From Duganella sp. 1411 (GTDB lineage: Bacteria; Pseudomonadota; Gammaproteobacteria; Burkholderiales; Burkholderiaceae_D): a stretch of 64,000 nucleotides of DNA. The notes under the pieces are model-generated. The model was not told where the DNA came from. It saw nothing but the letters and a program-made list of their open reading frames with translations, and made no database searches. Shown here piece after piece: positions 34,292-43,597 of the stretch. Within the stretch, counting starts at the first letter, position 1. Every line of letters begins with the position of its first letter. The stretch is from positions 1,116,001 through 1,180,000 of the forward strand of contig NZ_JAFICD010000002.1 of the NCBI RefSeq assembly GCF_017833525.1, given 5' to 3'. The position numbers and the translations under genes are program-made.

Positions 34292-35224
34292 ATGCAATCA
34301 AAGTTCAAGCTCCACTCCGCCATGCCGCGCAGGGCGGCTCTGTTGACGATCGGCGCGTTGGCCCTGGGTACGCGCGACGCGCGGGCGGCGTCCGGACCGA
34401 TGGTCTACCGCTACTGGGACTGGGGCCGGACGCCACGGCGCGACCAGTACCAGGGCGAAGCGCTCGAGCTCGCGCTGCGCAAGACCACGGCCGTCTACGG
34501 CCCCTACTCCGTGGTGCGGGTGCGGGAAAACTTGAGCACCTCGCGCCTGCGCCGGGAAATCCATTCCGGCAAGCGCCTCAACGTGCATGCCGGTCCCTGG
34601 CGCGACCTGAACGCCGACGATCCCCTCGAGCGCAGCCTGATGGTCGGCACGCCGGTGCTGGGCGGCCTGCTGGGCTACCGCCAGTTGATCGTGCGCAGCC
34701 AAGACTTGCCGAAATTTCAAGCGATCACCAGCGCCGCCCAGCTGAAACAGCTGGTGGCGGGACAAGGACGCGGCTGGGTGGACGTGGAAGTGCTGCGCCA
34801 TAACGGCTACCCGGTGGTCGACAGCGGCAACATCACCACCTTGCTCGACATGCTGGACAGCCGGCGCTTCGACTACCTGCCAATCAGCGTGGTCGAAGCG
34901 GATTTCCTGTTGAAGGAGCATGAGCAGCTGGCGGCCAACCTGGCGCTGGTGCCGGGGCTGATGCTGTATTACCCGTTGCCGACCGTGTACTACGTCAGCG
35001 CCAACGAGCCGAGGCTGGCCGAACGACTGCAGGCGGGCCTGGCGATGGCCAAGCGCGACGGTTCCCTCGACGCGTTGACCGCCCGCCATTTCAAGCAGGA
35101 GATCCAGCAGGTGAAGGCCAGCGCCGGCCGCTGCTTCATCCTGAGCCATCCGTTCCTGCCGAAAATCTACGCGGCCGAGCCGCCCCGGCTACTGTCGACC
35201 GCCGGCCAAAGCAAAAAGGGCTGA
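34292..35224 (+). CDS. periplasmic solute-binding-like protein
   Basis: 310 residues with an exported N-terminus (MPRRAALLTIGALALGTRDARA, twin-Arg-like but without a full Tat motif). The body resembles family-3 solute-binding folds: YRYWDWGRTPRRDQYQGEAL, GLLGYRQLIVRSQDLPKFQA, and ANEPRLAERLQAGLAMAKRD near the end. No ABC permease or ATPase is adjacent, so it may be a sensor-type binding protein rather than part of a transporter. Its 3' end overlaps a hairpin that terminates the convergent TonB-receptor gene. Confidence 0.72.
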   Translation: MQSKFKLHSAMPRRAALLTIGALALGTRDARAASGPMVYRYWDWGRTPRRDQYQGEALELALRKTTAVYGPYSVVRVRENLSTSRLRREIHSGKRLNVHAGPWRDLNADDPLERSLMVGTPVLGGLLGYRQLIVRSQDLPKFQAITSAAQLKQLVAGQGRGWVDVEVLRHNGYPVVDSGNITTLLDMLDSRRFDYLPISVVEADFLLKEHEQLAANLALVPGLMLYYPLPTVYYVSANEPRLAERLQAGLAMAKRDGSLDALTARHFKQEIQQVKASAGRCFILSHPFLPKIYAAEPPRLLSTAGQSKKG

Positions 35225-35250
35225 GCCCGCGCGACGCGGAGCCCAGCCCT
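35217..35250 (-). terminator. terminator of the TonB-receptor gene
   Basis: On the minus strand AGGGCTGGGCTCCGCG, a TCG loop and CGCGGGCTCAGCCCT pair with two mismatches and run into TTTTT. It begins 26 bases after the receptor stop and overlaps the last codons of the gene on the other strand. Confidence 0.8.
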
Positions 35251-35275
35251 CACTTCCCGAACAACCGGCCGAGGC

Positions 35276-38041
35276 TTAGAAGGCCATCCGCACGCCGACG
35301 CTGGCGCGGCGGCCGACGTCTTCGAGGGTCAGGAACTGGCTTTCGCTGTTGGCGTACTCGCGCATTCTGGCGTTGTTCAAATTAATGAAGTCGGCGTAGA
35401 GGGCGATGCCCGGGGTGATGTTATAGCGCAGGCTGGCGTCGGTCTGGCCGTAGGCCGCGCGGTTGCGCGGCAAGGTGCTGCCGCCGCCGCAATCGACCGA
35501 GAAGTGGTTGCGCCAGTTGTAGCTCACGCGCGCCGAGAACTTGGTGTTCTCGAAGAACACCGAGCCGTTGTACGACTGCGGCGACAAGCCCGGATAGCCG
35601 CACGCCGGGGCGCCGCCCGCGCGCTCGGCGCTGGCGTCCACGTAGGTGTAGTTGGCCGATACGCCGAAGCCCTGCAGCCAAGGGATCGAATCGTCGAAGG
35701 CGTACTGGCCGGCGACCTCGATCCCCTTGATCTTGCCTTTCTGGCCGTTGCGCACGCGCGAGTCATGCACCACTTCGTCGAACTGCGGGATGCGCATGTC
35801 CTGCAAGGTGGTCTCCAGGAAGTCGGACACCTTCTTCATGAACACGGCCGTGCTGACGTAGTTGGTCTTCGACAGATACCATTCATACGACACGTCGAAG
35901 TTCTTCGACTGCATCGGCTTCAGGTAGGGGTTGCCCCCGCCGGTCTGGACGTCGCCGAAGCGGCCGCCGTACCAGTTGTCCACGCTCATTTGGCTCAAGG
36001 TCGGCCGGGTCTCGGTCTTGGAGGCGGCAAAGCGCAGCAGCATGTCCTTGGTCAGGTCGACCTTCAGATTGGCCGACGGCAGGTAGCTGTTATAGCTGTT
36101 GTCAACGGTGATGACCTGGTACGGGCCCCACTGCGAAATGAAGGTCGTGTCGTTCGGGCTCTTGACCGCCGACAGCAACACGCGGCTGGTGCCGGTGGAG
36201 CTCGAGTTCACGCGCACCATGCGCATGCCGGCGTTGACCGACCAGCCGCTGCCCTCCCAGCGCGTGTCGAGGAACAAGCTCTTGACCTTCTCCTCCACGC
36301 CCCACGACGACGGCTTGGTGTAGTCGATCGCCATCGGGCCGTTCGGATACTTGGTCTTGTCGGAATACAGGGCCGGATCGTTGGACTGCGGCAGCAGCGA
36401 CGGCTGGTTCAAATAATTGATGTAGGCGTGCGGGTCGAAGCGCAGATACGCCGACGGCACCTGGGCGCCGCCGCCGAGGAAGTTCTCCAGCGGCGTCACC
36501 GTGAACAGGCTGGCCGGCAGGCCCACGTGGTAGCCGCTGAAGGCGTTCCACGAATCGCTGCTGTAGGTGAGGCGGCCGACCTCGCGCTGCGAGTAGCCGA
36601 CACCGGTGTCGGCGCCCTTGAAGTAGCCCATCTCGTGGTCCCACGACAGGTTCATGCGCCCCTCCTTCAACTTGTCGTGGAGGTTGACCTGGCCGTTGGA
36701 GACGGCGTGCGCGCGCACCGCCGTCGGGTCGGCCAGGCCGTCGCCGAAGGTGATGCTGGGCGTGCCGTTAAAGCTGAGCACGTCGCCGTTTTTCGGCACC
36801 ATGCCGGCCACCACCCACATGTCCGGCGAGGCCGACGTCGAGCGCGAGGTCGACACGTCGCCCTCCAGGCGCCAGTCGTCGGCGATCTTCCATTTCGAGT
36901 TCAGGCCGAAGGCGCGGGTGATCGACAGCCGGTCGCCGCCCTTGACGATCATGTCGTTGGAGGCCACTTCGCCGAGCAGCTTGCCGGGGCCGGCGATGGC
37001 CGGGTTGTTGGCAAAGAAGGTGGAACCGGGACGCAGGAAGCTCGTCACCTGGTCGTTCTGGTCGTACTTCACGCCCAACTGGACCGGATTGTTCCAGTCG
37101 CTCACGGCGATCACGTCGTTCTTCTGGTCCAGGCGCGAGAACAGCGCGTCGGCGCTGAGCTTCCAGGTCGGCGACGGGTTGTATTGCACGGCCAGGTTGC
37201 CGACCAGGCGCTTGCGGCTCTCCTCCTCCTGCTGGAAGCCGTAGCTCTGCGGCATATACAGCTTGCGCGTGGTGACGTCGGCCATCGTCAACCCTTTGGA
37301 GTTGAGGTCGCCGTTGATCATCGACACGTCGCGGTAGTTCCAGGCGTCGTTGATGGCCTTGTTCTGCTTGGACGCGCGGTCGGTGTACGACACCGAGCCG
37401 GCCACGCCGAACGTCCGCGCCTCGTTGGCGAAGGAATACATGCCGCTGGCGTTGGGGGTGTACTTCTTCGAATTGTCGTCGTAGGAGCTGGACGCGTTGA
37501 ACACCGTCGAGTGCCCCACCTTGCCCGACAGCGGACGCGCGGTCTGGATGTCCACCGTCGAGCCGATGCCGCCCTCGGGCAGGAAGGCCTGCGAAGTCTT
37601 GTAGACCAGCACCTTGGAAATCAGGTCGGACGACAGCATGTCGAACGAGAACTCGCGCCCGCCGGTGTCGCTGGTCATGGTGCGGCCGTTGACCAGCACG
37701 TTGTTGAATTCAGGCCCCAGGCCGCGCACGGAGATGTAGCGTCCCTCGCCGCCGTTGCGCTGGATCTGCACGCCGGTCACGCGTTGCAGCGACTCGGCGA
37801 TATTGGTGTCGGGGAATTTACCGGCGTCTTCGGCCGAGACGGCGTCGACCACGCCGTCCTGCATGCGTTTGGTGTTAAGCGATGAACTGAGGGAAGCGCG
37901 GATGCCGCTGACGACGACGGTCGCGGAAGGATCGATCACGGGCTGGTCGGCCGCTTGTGCCGAGGCGCCGAGCGACATCAGGGCTTCTGCGACGAGGACG
38001 GCCAATACGGTTTTACGCATACGGGTCTGAGGCGTTGACAT
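35276..38041 (-). CDS. TonB-dependent outer-membrane receptor, carbohydrate-type
   Basis: 921 residues. ATG 38041 follows AGGAG. Signal peptide (MRKTVLAVLVAEALMSLGAS...AQA), plug domain at about 45-165 (TNIAESLQRVTGVQIQRNGG, RYISVRGLGPEFNNVLVNGR), then a 22-strand barrel ending in the membrane motif GVRMAF with terminal Phe. VVVSGIRASL near residue 43 is the TonB-box region. The plug and barrel pattern is that of Xanthomonas/Caulobacter-type receptors for oligosaccharides. No glycoside hydrolase lies nearby. A long open frame on the opposite strand (35504-37885) is a shadow. Confidence 0.9.
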   Translation of the reverse strand: MSTPQTRMRKTVLAVLVAEALMSLGASAQAADQPVIDPSATVVVSGIRASLSSSLNTKRMQDGVVDAVSAEDAGKFPDTNIAESLQRVTGVQIQRNGGEGRYISVRGLGPEFNNVLVNGRTMTSDTGGREFSFDMLSSDLISKVLVYKTSQAFLPEGGIGSTVDIQTARPLSGKVGHSTVFNASSSYDDNSKKYTPNASGMYSFANEARTFGVAGSVSYTDRASKQNKAINDAWNYRDVSMINGDLNSKGLTMADVTTRKLYMPQSYGFQQEEESRKRLVGNLAVQYNPSPTWKLSADALFSRLDQKNDVIAVSDWNNPVQLGVKYDQNDQVTSFLRPGSTFFANNPAIAGPGKLLGEVASNDMIVKGGDRLSITRAFGLNSKWKIADDWRLEGDVSTSRSTSASPDMWVVAGMVPKNGDVLSFNGTPSITFGDGLADPTAVRAHAVSNGQVNLHDKLKEGRMNLSWDHEMGYFKGADTGVGYSQREVGRLTYSSDSWNAFSGYHVGLPASLFTVTPLENFLGGGAQVPSAYLRFDPHAYINYLNQPSLLPQSNDPALYSDKTKYPNGPMAIDYTKPSSWGVEEKVKSLFLDTRWEGSGWSVNAGMRMVRVNSSSTGTSRVLLSAVKSPNDTTFISQWGPYQVITVDNSYNSYLPSANLKVDLTKDMLLRFAASKTETRPTLSQMSVDNWYGGRFGDVQTGGGNPYLKPMQSKNFDVSYEWYLSKTNYVSTAVFMKKVSDFLETTLQDMRIPQFDEVVHDSRVRNGQKGKIKGIEVAGQYAFDDSIPWLQGFGVSANYTYVDASAERAGGAPACGYPGLSPQSYNGSVFFENTKFSARVSYNWRNHFSVDCGGGSTLPRNRAAYGQTDASLRYNITPGIALYADFINLNNARMREYANSESQFLTLEDVGRRASVGVRMAF

Positions 38042-38204
38042 GTTATCTCCTATGTTGTTATTGCAGTCCTTTTTGTACTTGCCATGGCTGCATGACTTTC
38101 ATATTAAACCCGCCTCAAGAATGCCAATCTATCATTTATTTGCAAATTCATATTCCAAAATCATATAACTGGCAACCTTCCCTTTTTTTCATGAAACATA
38201 AAAT

Positions 38205-38236
38205 AAAAAAAGCCAACCCTTGCGGATTGGCTTTTT
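38205..38236 (-). terminator. terminator after the acyltransferase gene
   Basis: AAAAAGCCAA(T), loop CCGCAAGG, (G)TTGGCTTTTTTT on the minus strand, beginning 25 bases after the acyltransferase stop. The A/T runs on both sides also allow action on the plus strand. It separates that gene from the TonB receptor; 38042-38204 is the receptor leader. Confidence 0.85.
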
Positions 38237-38261
38237 GGCTGGCGTGGGCGGTCGATATTGT

Positions 38262-39386
38262 CTAGGCCGGCGCCGGACGCAGCACGGTGCGTCCGCCGGT
38301 GCGCTGCACCAGCCGCGCCAGCGGCGCCTCCACGCAGCTATGGAACACGGCCCCGGCGGCCAGGCTGGCGGCCCAGGCAACCAGCATGCCGAAGGCCTGC
38401 AATTCCGGCTCGGCCGGCACAAAGCGGGTGAACGCCGCGTTCACCACTAAACAGACCGGGAAATGGATCAAAAACACCGAATACGAGATGCGCGCCAGGC
38501 CGTTGACGACCGACCAGCCCTGCCCCTCGGATGTTGTTTTCGCGCGACCAAACAGCACCAGGACGCAGGCGGTCGCCATCGCCAGCGCGATACGGCTGCG
38601 GAAATCCAGCGCCAGCGCGGCCAGCACGGGCAGAAATGCGATTCCCACCAGCAACGAAGCGGCGCCGGGTTTGCGGCGCGGGTCGCTGGCCCACCAGGCC
38701 ATCAGTCCCAGGCCATAGCTGCCGAAGAAATACGGCGCCCAGTTGTCCCAGTCCGCGTCCAGATTGAAGTAAACCAGGGAAGCGGTGACGGCCAGCGCGA
38801 CCACGCCCGGCATCAGCCACGGCAACCGGTGGTTGGCCACCATGCGGCCGGCGCACCACAGCATCAGCGCCATCAGCGCGTACAGCTGGAAATCGATGGC
38901 GACGTACCAGGCGCCGGCCGACAGCGATGGATAGCCGAGCACGCCATGCAGCAGCAGCGCGTGGGCGCCCAGCTGGCCCAGGGTGGCCGGTCCGGAAATG
39001 GAGTCGTGCGCCATCAACTTGCCGGCCAGCGCGGACGCGGCGGCGGCCAGCAAGGTGGCCACCATGAACGGCGGCGCCAGCTTGGCGTAGCGCCGCCAGA
39101 TCGCCCCGAACGGATCGGCCAGCCCGGCGTGCCCCAGCGGCGACAGCGACTTGGCGGCCAAAAAGCCGCCGATGACGAGGAAGACCTGCACGGCGAGGCG
39201 CGCGCTGTCGCCCAGCCAATCGATCAGGCCGGGCCACATCGGCCGCACGTGATCGGCCATCGGACCATAAAACGCCAGATGATGCAGGACGATCAGTTGC
39301 GCCGCGCCGGCCTTCAGCAGATTGATCAAGCCAAATTGTGATTGCGGCCGCCGATCCGTCGCGGCCGCGCCAGTTAATGCCGTCAT
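38262..39386 (-). CDS. membrane acyltransferase (acyltransferase 3 / OafA family)
   Basis: 374 residues, about ten membrane helices. ATG 39386 has GAGG upstream; the ATG at 39413 has none. Family features: N-terminal INLLKAGAAQLIVLHHLAFY with the catalytic His motif, and FFGSYGLGLMAWWAS and RISYSVFLIHFPVCLVVNAA later. Members add acetyl or other acyl groups to surface sugars or lipids, which fits the flippase and glycosyltransferase 5 kb away. Single gene with its own terminator. Confidence 0.87.
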   Translation of the reverse strand: MTALTGAAATDRRPQSQFGLINLLKAGAAQLIVLHHLAFYGPMADHVRPMWPGLIDWLGDSARLAVQVFLVIGGFLAAKSLSPLGHAGLADPFGAIWRRYAKLAPPFMVATLLAAAASALAGKLMAHDSISGPATLGQLGAHALLLHGVLGYPSLSAGAWYVAIDFQLYALMALMLWCAGRMVANHRLPWLMPGVVALAVTASLVYFNLDADWDNWAPYFFGSYGLGLMAWWASDPRRKPGAASLLVGIAFLPVLAALALDFRSRIALAMATACVLVLFGRAKTTSEGQGWSVVNGLARISYSVFLIHFPVCLVVNAAFTRFVPAEPELQAFGMLVAWAASLAAGAVFHSCVEAPLARLVQRTGGRTVLRPAPA

Positions 39387-39544
39387 TCCCTCTTCCTCGC
39401 CTTGCGATGACATTCCACAACATGTATTTGAGCAATTAAATTGCTGTCAATATTGTGGACCGGTCGCTATCATAGCCGAGGCGAGGGGATCGGTGGCGCG
39501 CGTATGGCTGAGCTACCGTGGGAATGCGGGTTTTTAGGCGGCTT

Positions 39545-41083
39545 TTAGCGTTTTTTCATGATCGATCCCAGCACGCCGCGAATGATTTCCCGGCCCACCT
39601 GGGAACCGATGCTGCGCACGGCCGACTTGACCATCGCCTGCACCGCGGTGTCGCGCTTGCCGGTCTGGCCGAACAGTCCGCCCAGCACGTCGCCGAACAT
39701 CGAGCCGCCGGACGCCGCTTCCTGCGGCGTTGGCTGGGATGGCCGCTGCGGCGTGCCGCGTCCGGCGGGCGCGTCGGCGCCGTCCTGCGCCTGGCGCGCG
39801 CCGGCGGCCACGCGCCCGCTCAGCTTTTCATAGGCCGACTCGCGGTCGACCGTCTTTTCATAGACGCCGGCCACGATCGAGCCGGCGATGACGGCCTTGC
39901 GCTCGGCGGCGTCGAGCGGGCCGAGCTGGCTGGCCGGCGGCAGGATGAAGACCCGCTCGACCATGCGCGGCGCGCCCTGCTCGTCGAGGAAGGATACCAG
40001 CGCCTCGCCCACGCCCAGTTCGGTGATCACCTGCGACACCTCCAGTGACGGATTCGGGCGGAACGTCTCGGCGGCGGCCTTGACGGCCTTCTGGTCGCGC
40101 GGCGTGTAGGCGCGCAGCGCGTGCTGGACGCGGTTGCCCAGCTGGCCCAGCACCGTGTCCGGGATGTCGATTGGATTTTGCGTCACGAAGAACACGCCGA
40201 CGCCCTTGGAACGGATCAGCCGCACCACCTGCTCTATCTTTTGCAGCAAGGCCTTGGGCGCGTCGGTGAACAGCAGGTGCGCCTCGTCGAAGAAAAACAC
40301 CAGCTTCGGTTTATCGAGATCGCCCACTTCGGGCAGGTTCTCGAACAGCTCGGACAGCATCCACAGCAGGAACACCGCGTACAGCCGCGGCGCGTTCATC
40401 AGCTTGTCGGCGCTGAGGATGTTGATCACGCCCTTGCCGTTGGCGTCGGTCTGCAGCAGGTCGTCGATATTGAGCATCGGCTCGCCGAAGAATTGGTCGC
40501 CGCCCTGCTCCTCGATGGCGATCAGGCCGCGCTGGATGGCGCCGATGCTGGCCGCGCTGATGTTGCCGTAGCTGGTCTTGAAGTCGGCCGCGTTGTCGCC
40601 GACGTGCTGCAGCATGGCGCGCAAGTCCTTGCTGTCGAGCAGCAGCAGGCCGTTGTCGTCGGCGATGCGAAACACCAGTTGCAGTACGCCCTCCTGCGTA
40701 TCGTTCAGGTTGAGCATGCGCGCCAGCAGCAGCGGGCCGAGGTCGGACACGGTGGCGCGCACCGGGTGGCCCTGCTCGCCGAACACGTCCCAGAACGTCA
40801 CCGGGCAGCCGGCCCACTGCGGCGCCTCCAGCTTGAGCGCGCCCAGGCGGGCGGCCATCTTCTCGCTCGGCGCGCCGGGCTTGGCGATGCCGGACAGGTC
40901 GCCCTTGACGTCGGCCATGAACACCGGCACGCCGATCTCGGACAGCGACTGCGCGATCTTCTGCAAGGTGACGGTCTTGCCGGTGCCGGTCGCGCCGGTG
41001 ATGCAGCCGTGGCGGTTGACCAGGTTGGACAGCATGTCCAGGGAAATGGCGTCGTTTTTCGCGATCGTGATGGGGGTCGGCAT
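39545..41083 (-). CDS. HerA-like ATPase, DUF853 family (YjgR-type)
   Basis: 512 residues. Walker A GATGTGKTVTLQK at about 29-41; Walker B KLVFFFDEAHLLFTDAPKA; arginine-finger region NRVQHALRAYTPRDQKAVKA. The C-terminal 100 residues are low-complexity (Gly/Ala/Gln) and end VGREIIRGVLGSIMKKR. These HerA-FtsK relatives are widespread in proteobacteria; function is unclear and they are usually not linked to a nuclease, as here. Divergent from cassette copy 3 with 165 bases between. Confidence 0.9.
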   Translation of the reverse strand: MPTPITIAKNDAISLDMLSNLVNRHGCITGATGTGKTVTLQKIAQSLSEIGVPVFMADVKGDLSGIAKPGAPSEKMAARLGALKLEAPQWAGCPVTFWDVFGEQGHPVRATVSDLGPLLLARMLNLNDTQEGVLQLVFRIADDNGLLLLDSKDLRAMLQHVGDNAADFKTSYGNISAASIGAIQRGLIAIEEQGGDQFFGEPMLNIDDLLQTDANGKGVINILSADKLMNAPRLYAVFLLWMLSELFENLPEVGDLDKPKLVFFFDEAHLLFTDAPKALLQKIEQVVRLIRSKGVGVFFVTQNPIDIPDTVLGQLGNRVQHALRAYTPRDQKAVKAAAETFRPNPSLEVSQVITELGVGEALVSFLDEQGAPRMVERVFILPPASQLGPLDAAERKAVIAGSIVAGVYEKTVDRESAYEKLSGRVAAGARQAQDGADAPAGRGTPQRPSQPTPQEAASGGSMFGDVLGGLFGQTGKRDTAVQAMVKSAVRSIGSQVGREIIRGVLGSIMKKR

Positions 41084-41248
41084 GGTCGTCCTGGCGGCAA
41101 TTTGTTGGAGAAACGATCATACCGCAACTGGGCGAGCGGCCCAGGCACAAAGGCATGAAGGGCGGCGCCTCCATACATTGAGCCGGCACAACCCGATTGG
41201 CATCGCCCCCCTTATGCTGAACATCCCGATGGATCAAGGAGGCGCTAC

Positions 41249-41976
41249 ATGACGACCGGCTCGACTACCCTTGCTCGCGAAAGCGACATGGAGGAAAGAG
41301 AAGCATTCGAACAAGCGATCAAGTTACTTGAAAGTCAGACCGCAAATATCGGCAGCCATCTCACCATCGATTCCGCTACACGGATCGCCTATTCCAAAGA
41401 AATAAAGACAATGTCGAATACGCTGCGGGATCGAGCGGCGTCAGGAAAAATCACATGGGGTGACGCTGCGAGACAAGCTAACGAAACCCGCAATTGATCT
41501 TGGAAGTATTCAGGGCAAGAAGCACGGCAGTTGGCCGGGCCATGGCGCAGAAGCTAAAGTTGCGCGGGACATCGCTGAACCATTTAGTCGCCAGCCACAC
41601 CGCCATGGTACATGGCACACAGGTGGACTTCTCGCGACTTACCCAGTCAAAGAAAAATGCGGTCTATGCGTCGATCGTCGCATCAGCCGGGAGATCCAAT
41701 CCCAAGGTAAGTACGGCAATGGCACGACTTTCCTTCGCGGGTCGGGGCTTGCTCGTCATGTCAGTCGCCATCTCCGCATATAACGTAGCGATGTCAAACA
41801 ACAAACTTGCAACCGCTAGCCAAGAACTGGTATCGACAAGCGCAAGCATTGGCGGCGGCTTTGCGGGTGGAGCTTTGGCGGGATTGGCATGCGGCCCCGC
41901 CGCGCCAGTTTGCGTAACAATCGGCGCATTCGTCGGCGGCGCCGTAGCCGCCTTCGGCGTCCGACTTTTTTGGTAG
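41249..41976 (+). pseudogene. cassette gene A, copy 3: split by a one-base frameshift
   Basis: The two halves are 41249-41497 (82 residues, AAGGAGG before the ATG, ending ARQANETRN-stop) and 41494-41976 (160 residues from TTG, ILEVFRARSTAVGRAMAQKL onward). Together they align with copies 1 and 4 along their whole length. At the joint copy 1 has CGA AAT CTC ATC and this copy CGC AAT TGATC, so one base is missing after AAT. The second half is fully open, with helix AGRGLLVMSVAISAYNVA and LAGLACGPAAPVCVT. The TTGA overlap would also permit re-initiation, so expression as two proteins cannot be excluded. Confidence 0.75.
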
Positions 41977-41981
41977 CCGTC

Positions 41982-42446
41982 GTGACGCCATTACCGCCCT
42001 CGGCATTCTCACTGAAGCTTATAGGCTCTTACCTGAGCGATGCGCCGCTGCGGAGTGAAATATTGCTGAATGGCGCGCGAACCGGCAAAACGCTGGACGG
42101 TGCGATTCTGGAAGCCGCGTTGCGCTGGAAGGAGTTGATACTCGTCTTCGTCACTGACGCGGTCTTGTACGAAGACACGCTACACATTTATCTGTTGGAT
42201 ACAAACTTAAACGTGCTTGACCAGGCAAGGATGGACGGTCTTTACGTCACTGGTACTTTTTCATTGGTGGATATCATCCCTCCAGACACCGTACGATTCT
42301 TGTTCTTCGACGGCATCGTATGGAGCTTGAAACTATTGGATCGCAAAACGCTAAGGTTTCCACTGTTGTCCGACCCGCACGGAGTGAGCCGGCCATTTGG
42401 TTTCTATCGTCGATTCAGTTTAGAAGCCGCGCCAGTGCCCGAGTAG
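41982..42446 (+). CDS. cassette gene B, copy 3
   Basis: 154 residues from GTG 41982, five bases after the gene A stop; the longer frame upstream overlaps A. Motifs as in the other copies: GARTGKTLDGAILEAALRW, LVFVTDAVLYEDTLHIYLLD, LYVTGTFSLVDI, VRFLFFDGIVWSLKLLDRK, and LLSDPHGVSRPFGFYRRF. Full-length and uninterrupted although its A partner is frameshifted. Soluble and beta-rich by appearance. Function unknown; a protective partner role is inferred. Confidence 0.7.
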   Translation: MTPLPPSAFSLKLIGSYLSDAPLRSEILLNGARTGKTLDGAILEAALRWKELILVFVTDAVLYEDTLHIYLLDTNLNVLDQARMDGLYVTGTFSLVDIIPPDTVRFLFFDGIVWSLKLLDRKTLRFPLLSDPHGVSRPFGFYRRFSLEAAPVPE

Positions 42447-42596
42447 GCCTGAGACACGATAAGACTAGCAAAAAGTTCCGCCAATGTCCGAGTGTCGGCG
42501 CTGATCCTCATCGCCGGGGTATGATGCATTCCTCCGCAGAGTCCCGGGCCGATAGACGGAAAGAACCCACGGCACGCATCAGTTGAAGGAAAAAAA

Positions 42597-42893
42597 ATCA
42601 AGCCACATATCATCAGCATTCCCATTGCACTGATTACCTTCGCCGCAAGCGTGGTGGCGTTGCAAGGTGGCTTTTCCGGCGGACAATCGCAGTGCGGCGA
42701 CTTTGGTTTCGGCTGCATGGGAATCGCCGTCGTGCTTCTGGTGGTTGGCACGCTGATAGGACTGGTCGCTGCACTCGTGGGTTTGATCCGGATGCGCGGT
42801 CGTTCATGGTGCGGGTGGATCGGCTTGTTACTCAACGGCTTGCCGGCGATTGTCCTGGCGGGCTGGCTGGCGCAGGTCGCGATGGCGCATTAA
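42597..42893 (+). CDS. small membrane protein, apparently from an ATC codon
   Basis: Reading from ATC 42597 gives 98 residues with three hydrophobic segments: IISIPIALITFAASVVALQG, CMGIAVVLLVVGTLIGLVAA and WIGLLLNGLPAIVLAGWLAQ. AAGGA lies at an ideal six bases before this ATC, whereas the first standard start (GTG 42651) has no ribosome site and would cut off the first helix. Either ATC is used or the original start was mutated. The loop GGQSQCGDFGFGC carries two Cys. It sits between two cassettes; function unknown. Confidence 0.55.
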   Translation: MKPHIISIPIALITFAASVVALQGGFSGGQSQCGDFGFGCMGIAVVLLVVGTLIGLVAALVGLIRMRGRSWCGWIGLLLNGLPAIVLAGWLAQVAMAH

Positions 42894-43032
42894 ACGCGCG
42901 ACAATGCCAGAACCGCACGTCGACATCATTTCACACCGACCGCACCGGTAATGTCCGCACGGTACGGCGACGGACCGCGCTCGATCAGAAAGCACATCCG
43001 AATGTCGGCACTGACCCTCGTCGCTGGCGGGC

Positions 43033-43338
43033 TTACTCGAAAACGGGCCGGAAAAAGCTGCGTTCGTAGCTGACGATGCAGCGCGTTTCATCGGCGTACT
43101 TGAACGCGGCCTGGCAGTCGGCGTCCTGCAGCGACTTCGCCCGGTACGCTTCATACGCCGCGAGCGATGGGAAACTGAACATCGCCAGCGCTACATTGCT
43201 CGCTCCCTCCGACGGAAGAAAGTAACCGTGATGCCGGCCGCCGTGTTTTTCGACCAGCGGTATCCACATCTTGCCGTAGCGCTCGAACTCGGCGAGCTTG
43301 TAGGGATCGATCACGTAGCGCAAATAGCAAGTAACCAT
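43033..43338 (-). CDS. NIPSNAP-family protein
   Basis: 101 residues, a small alpha/beta dimeric ferredoxin-like barrel. ATG 43338 has GAGG six bases upstream; a second ATG two codons earlier is possible. The hallmark MVTCYLRYVIDPYKLAEFER, then HGGRHHGYFLPSEGASNVAL and FSFPSLAAYEAYRAKSLQD are typical. Members are of unclear enzymatic role. It lies between cassette copies 3 and 4 on the opposite strand, with 259 bases of gene-free sequence (43339-43597) before copy 4. Confidence 0.85.
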   Translation of the reverse strand: MVTCYLRYVIDPYKLAEFERYGKMWIPLVEKHGGRHHGYFLPSEGASNVALAMFSFPSLAAYEAYRAKSLQDADCQAAFKYADETRCIVSYERSFFRPVFE

Positions 43339-43597
43339 GGACATCCTCGAATTGAAAACATGACAACTATAATATAAAAAGCAATCGGCATGTGCCGGCA
43401 TGCAAAGTCCGCCGCAATTTTTCGGCCGTCAATGATGTCACTGCCCCACATGAACTTATTGACATGCAGCAATGCGCCGGCCTTAAACCAGCCGCGCAGC
43501 AACACTCGACGCCGCCTCTTGCGCGGCCACAATTCGCCCGGCCGAGATATCTCTAACCTGTGAATGCCTCTTTTATTTTCCACATAACTAAACAGGG

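Noticed and set aside
35504..37885. 793-residue open frame opposite the TonB-receptor gene
   Set aside because: His/Arg/Val-rich composition with no domain pattern; a shadow of the GC-rich receptor gene, which has a signal peptide, plug and barrel.
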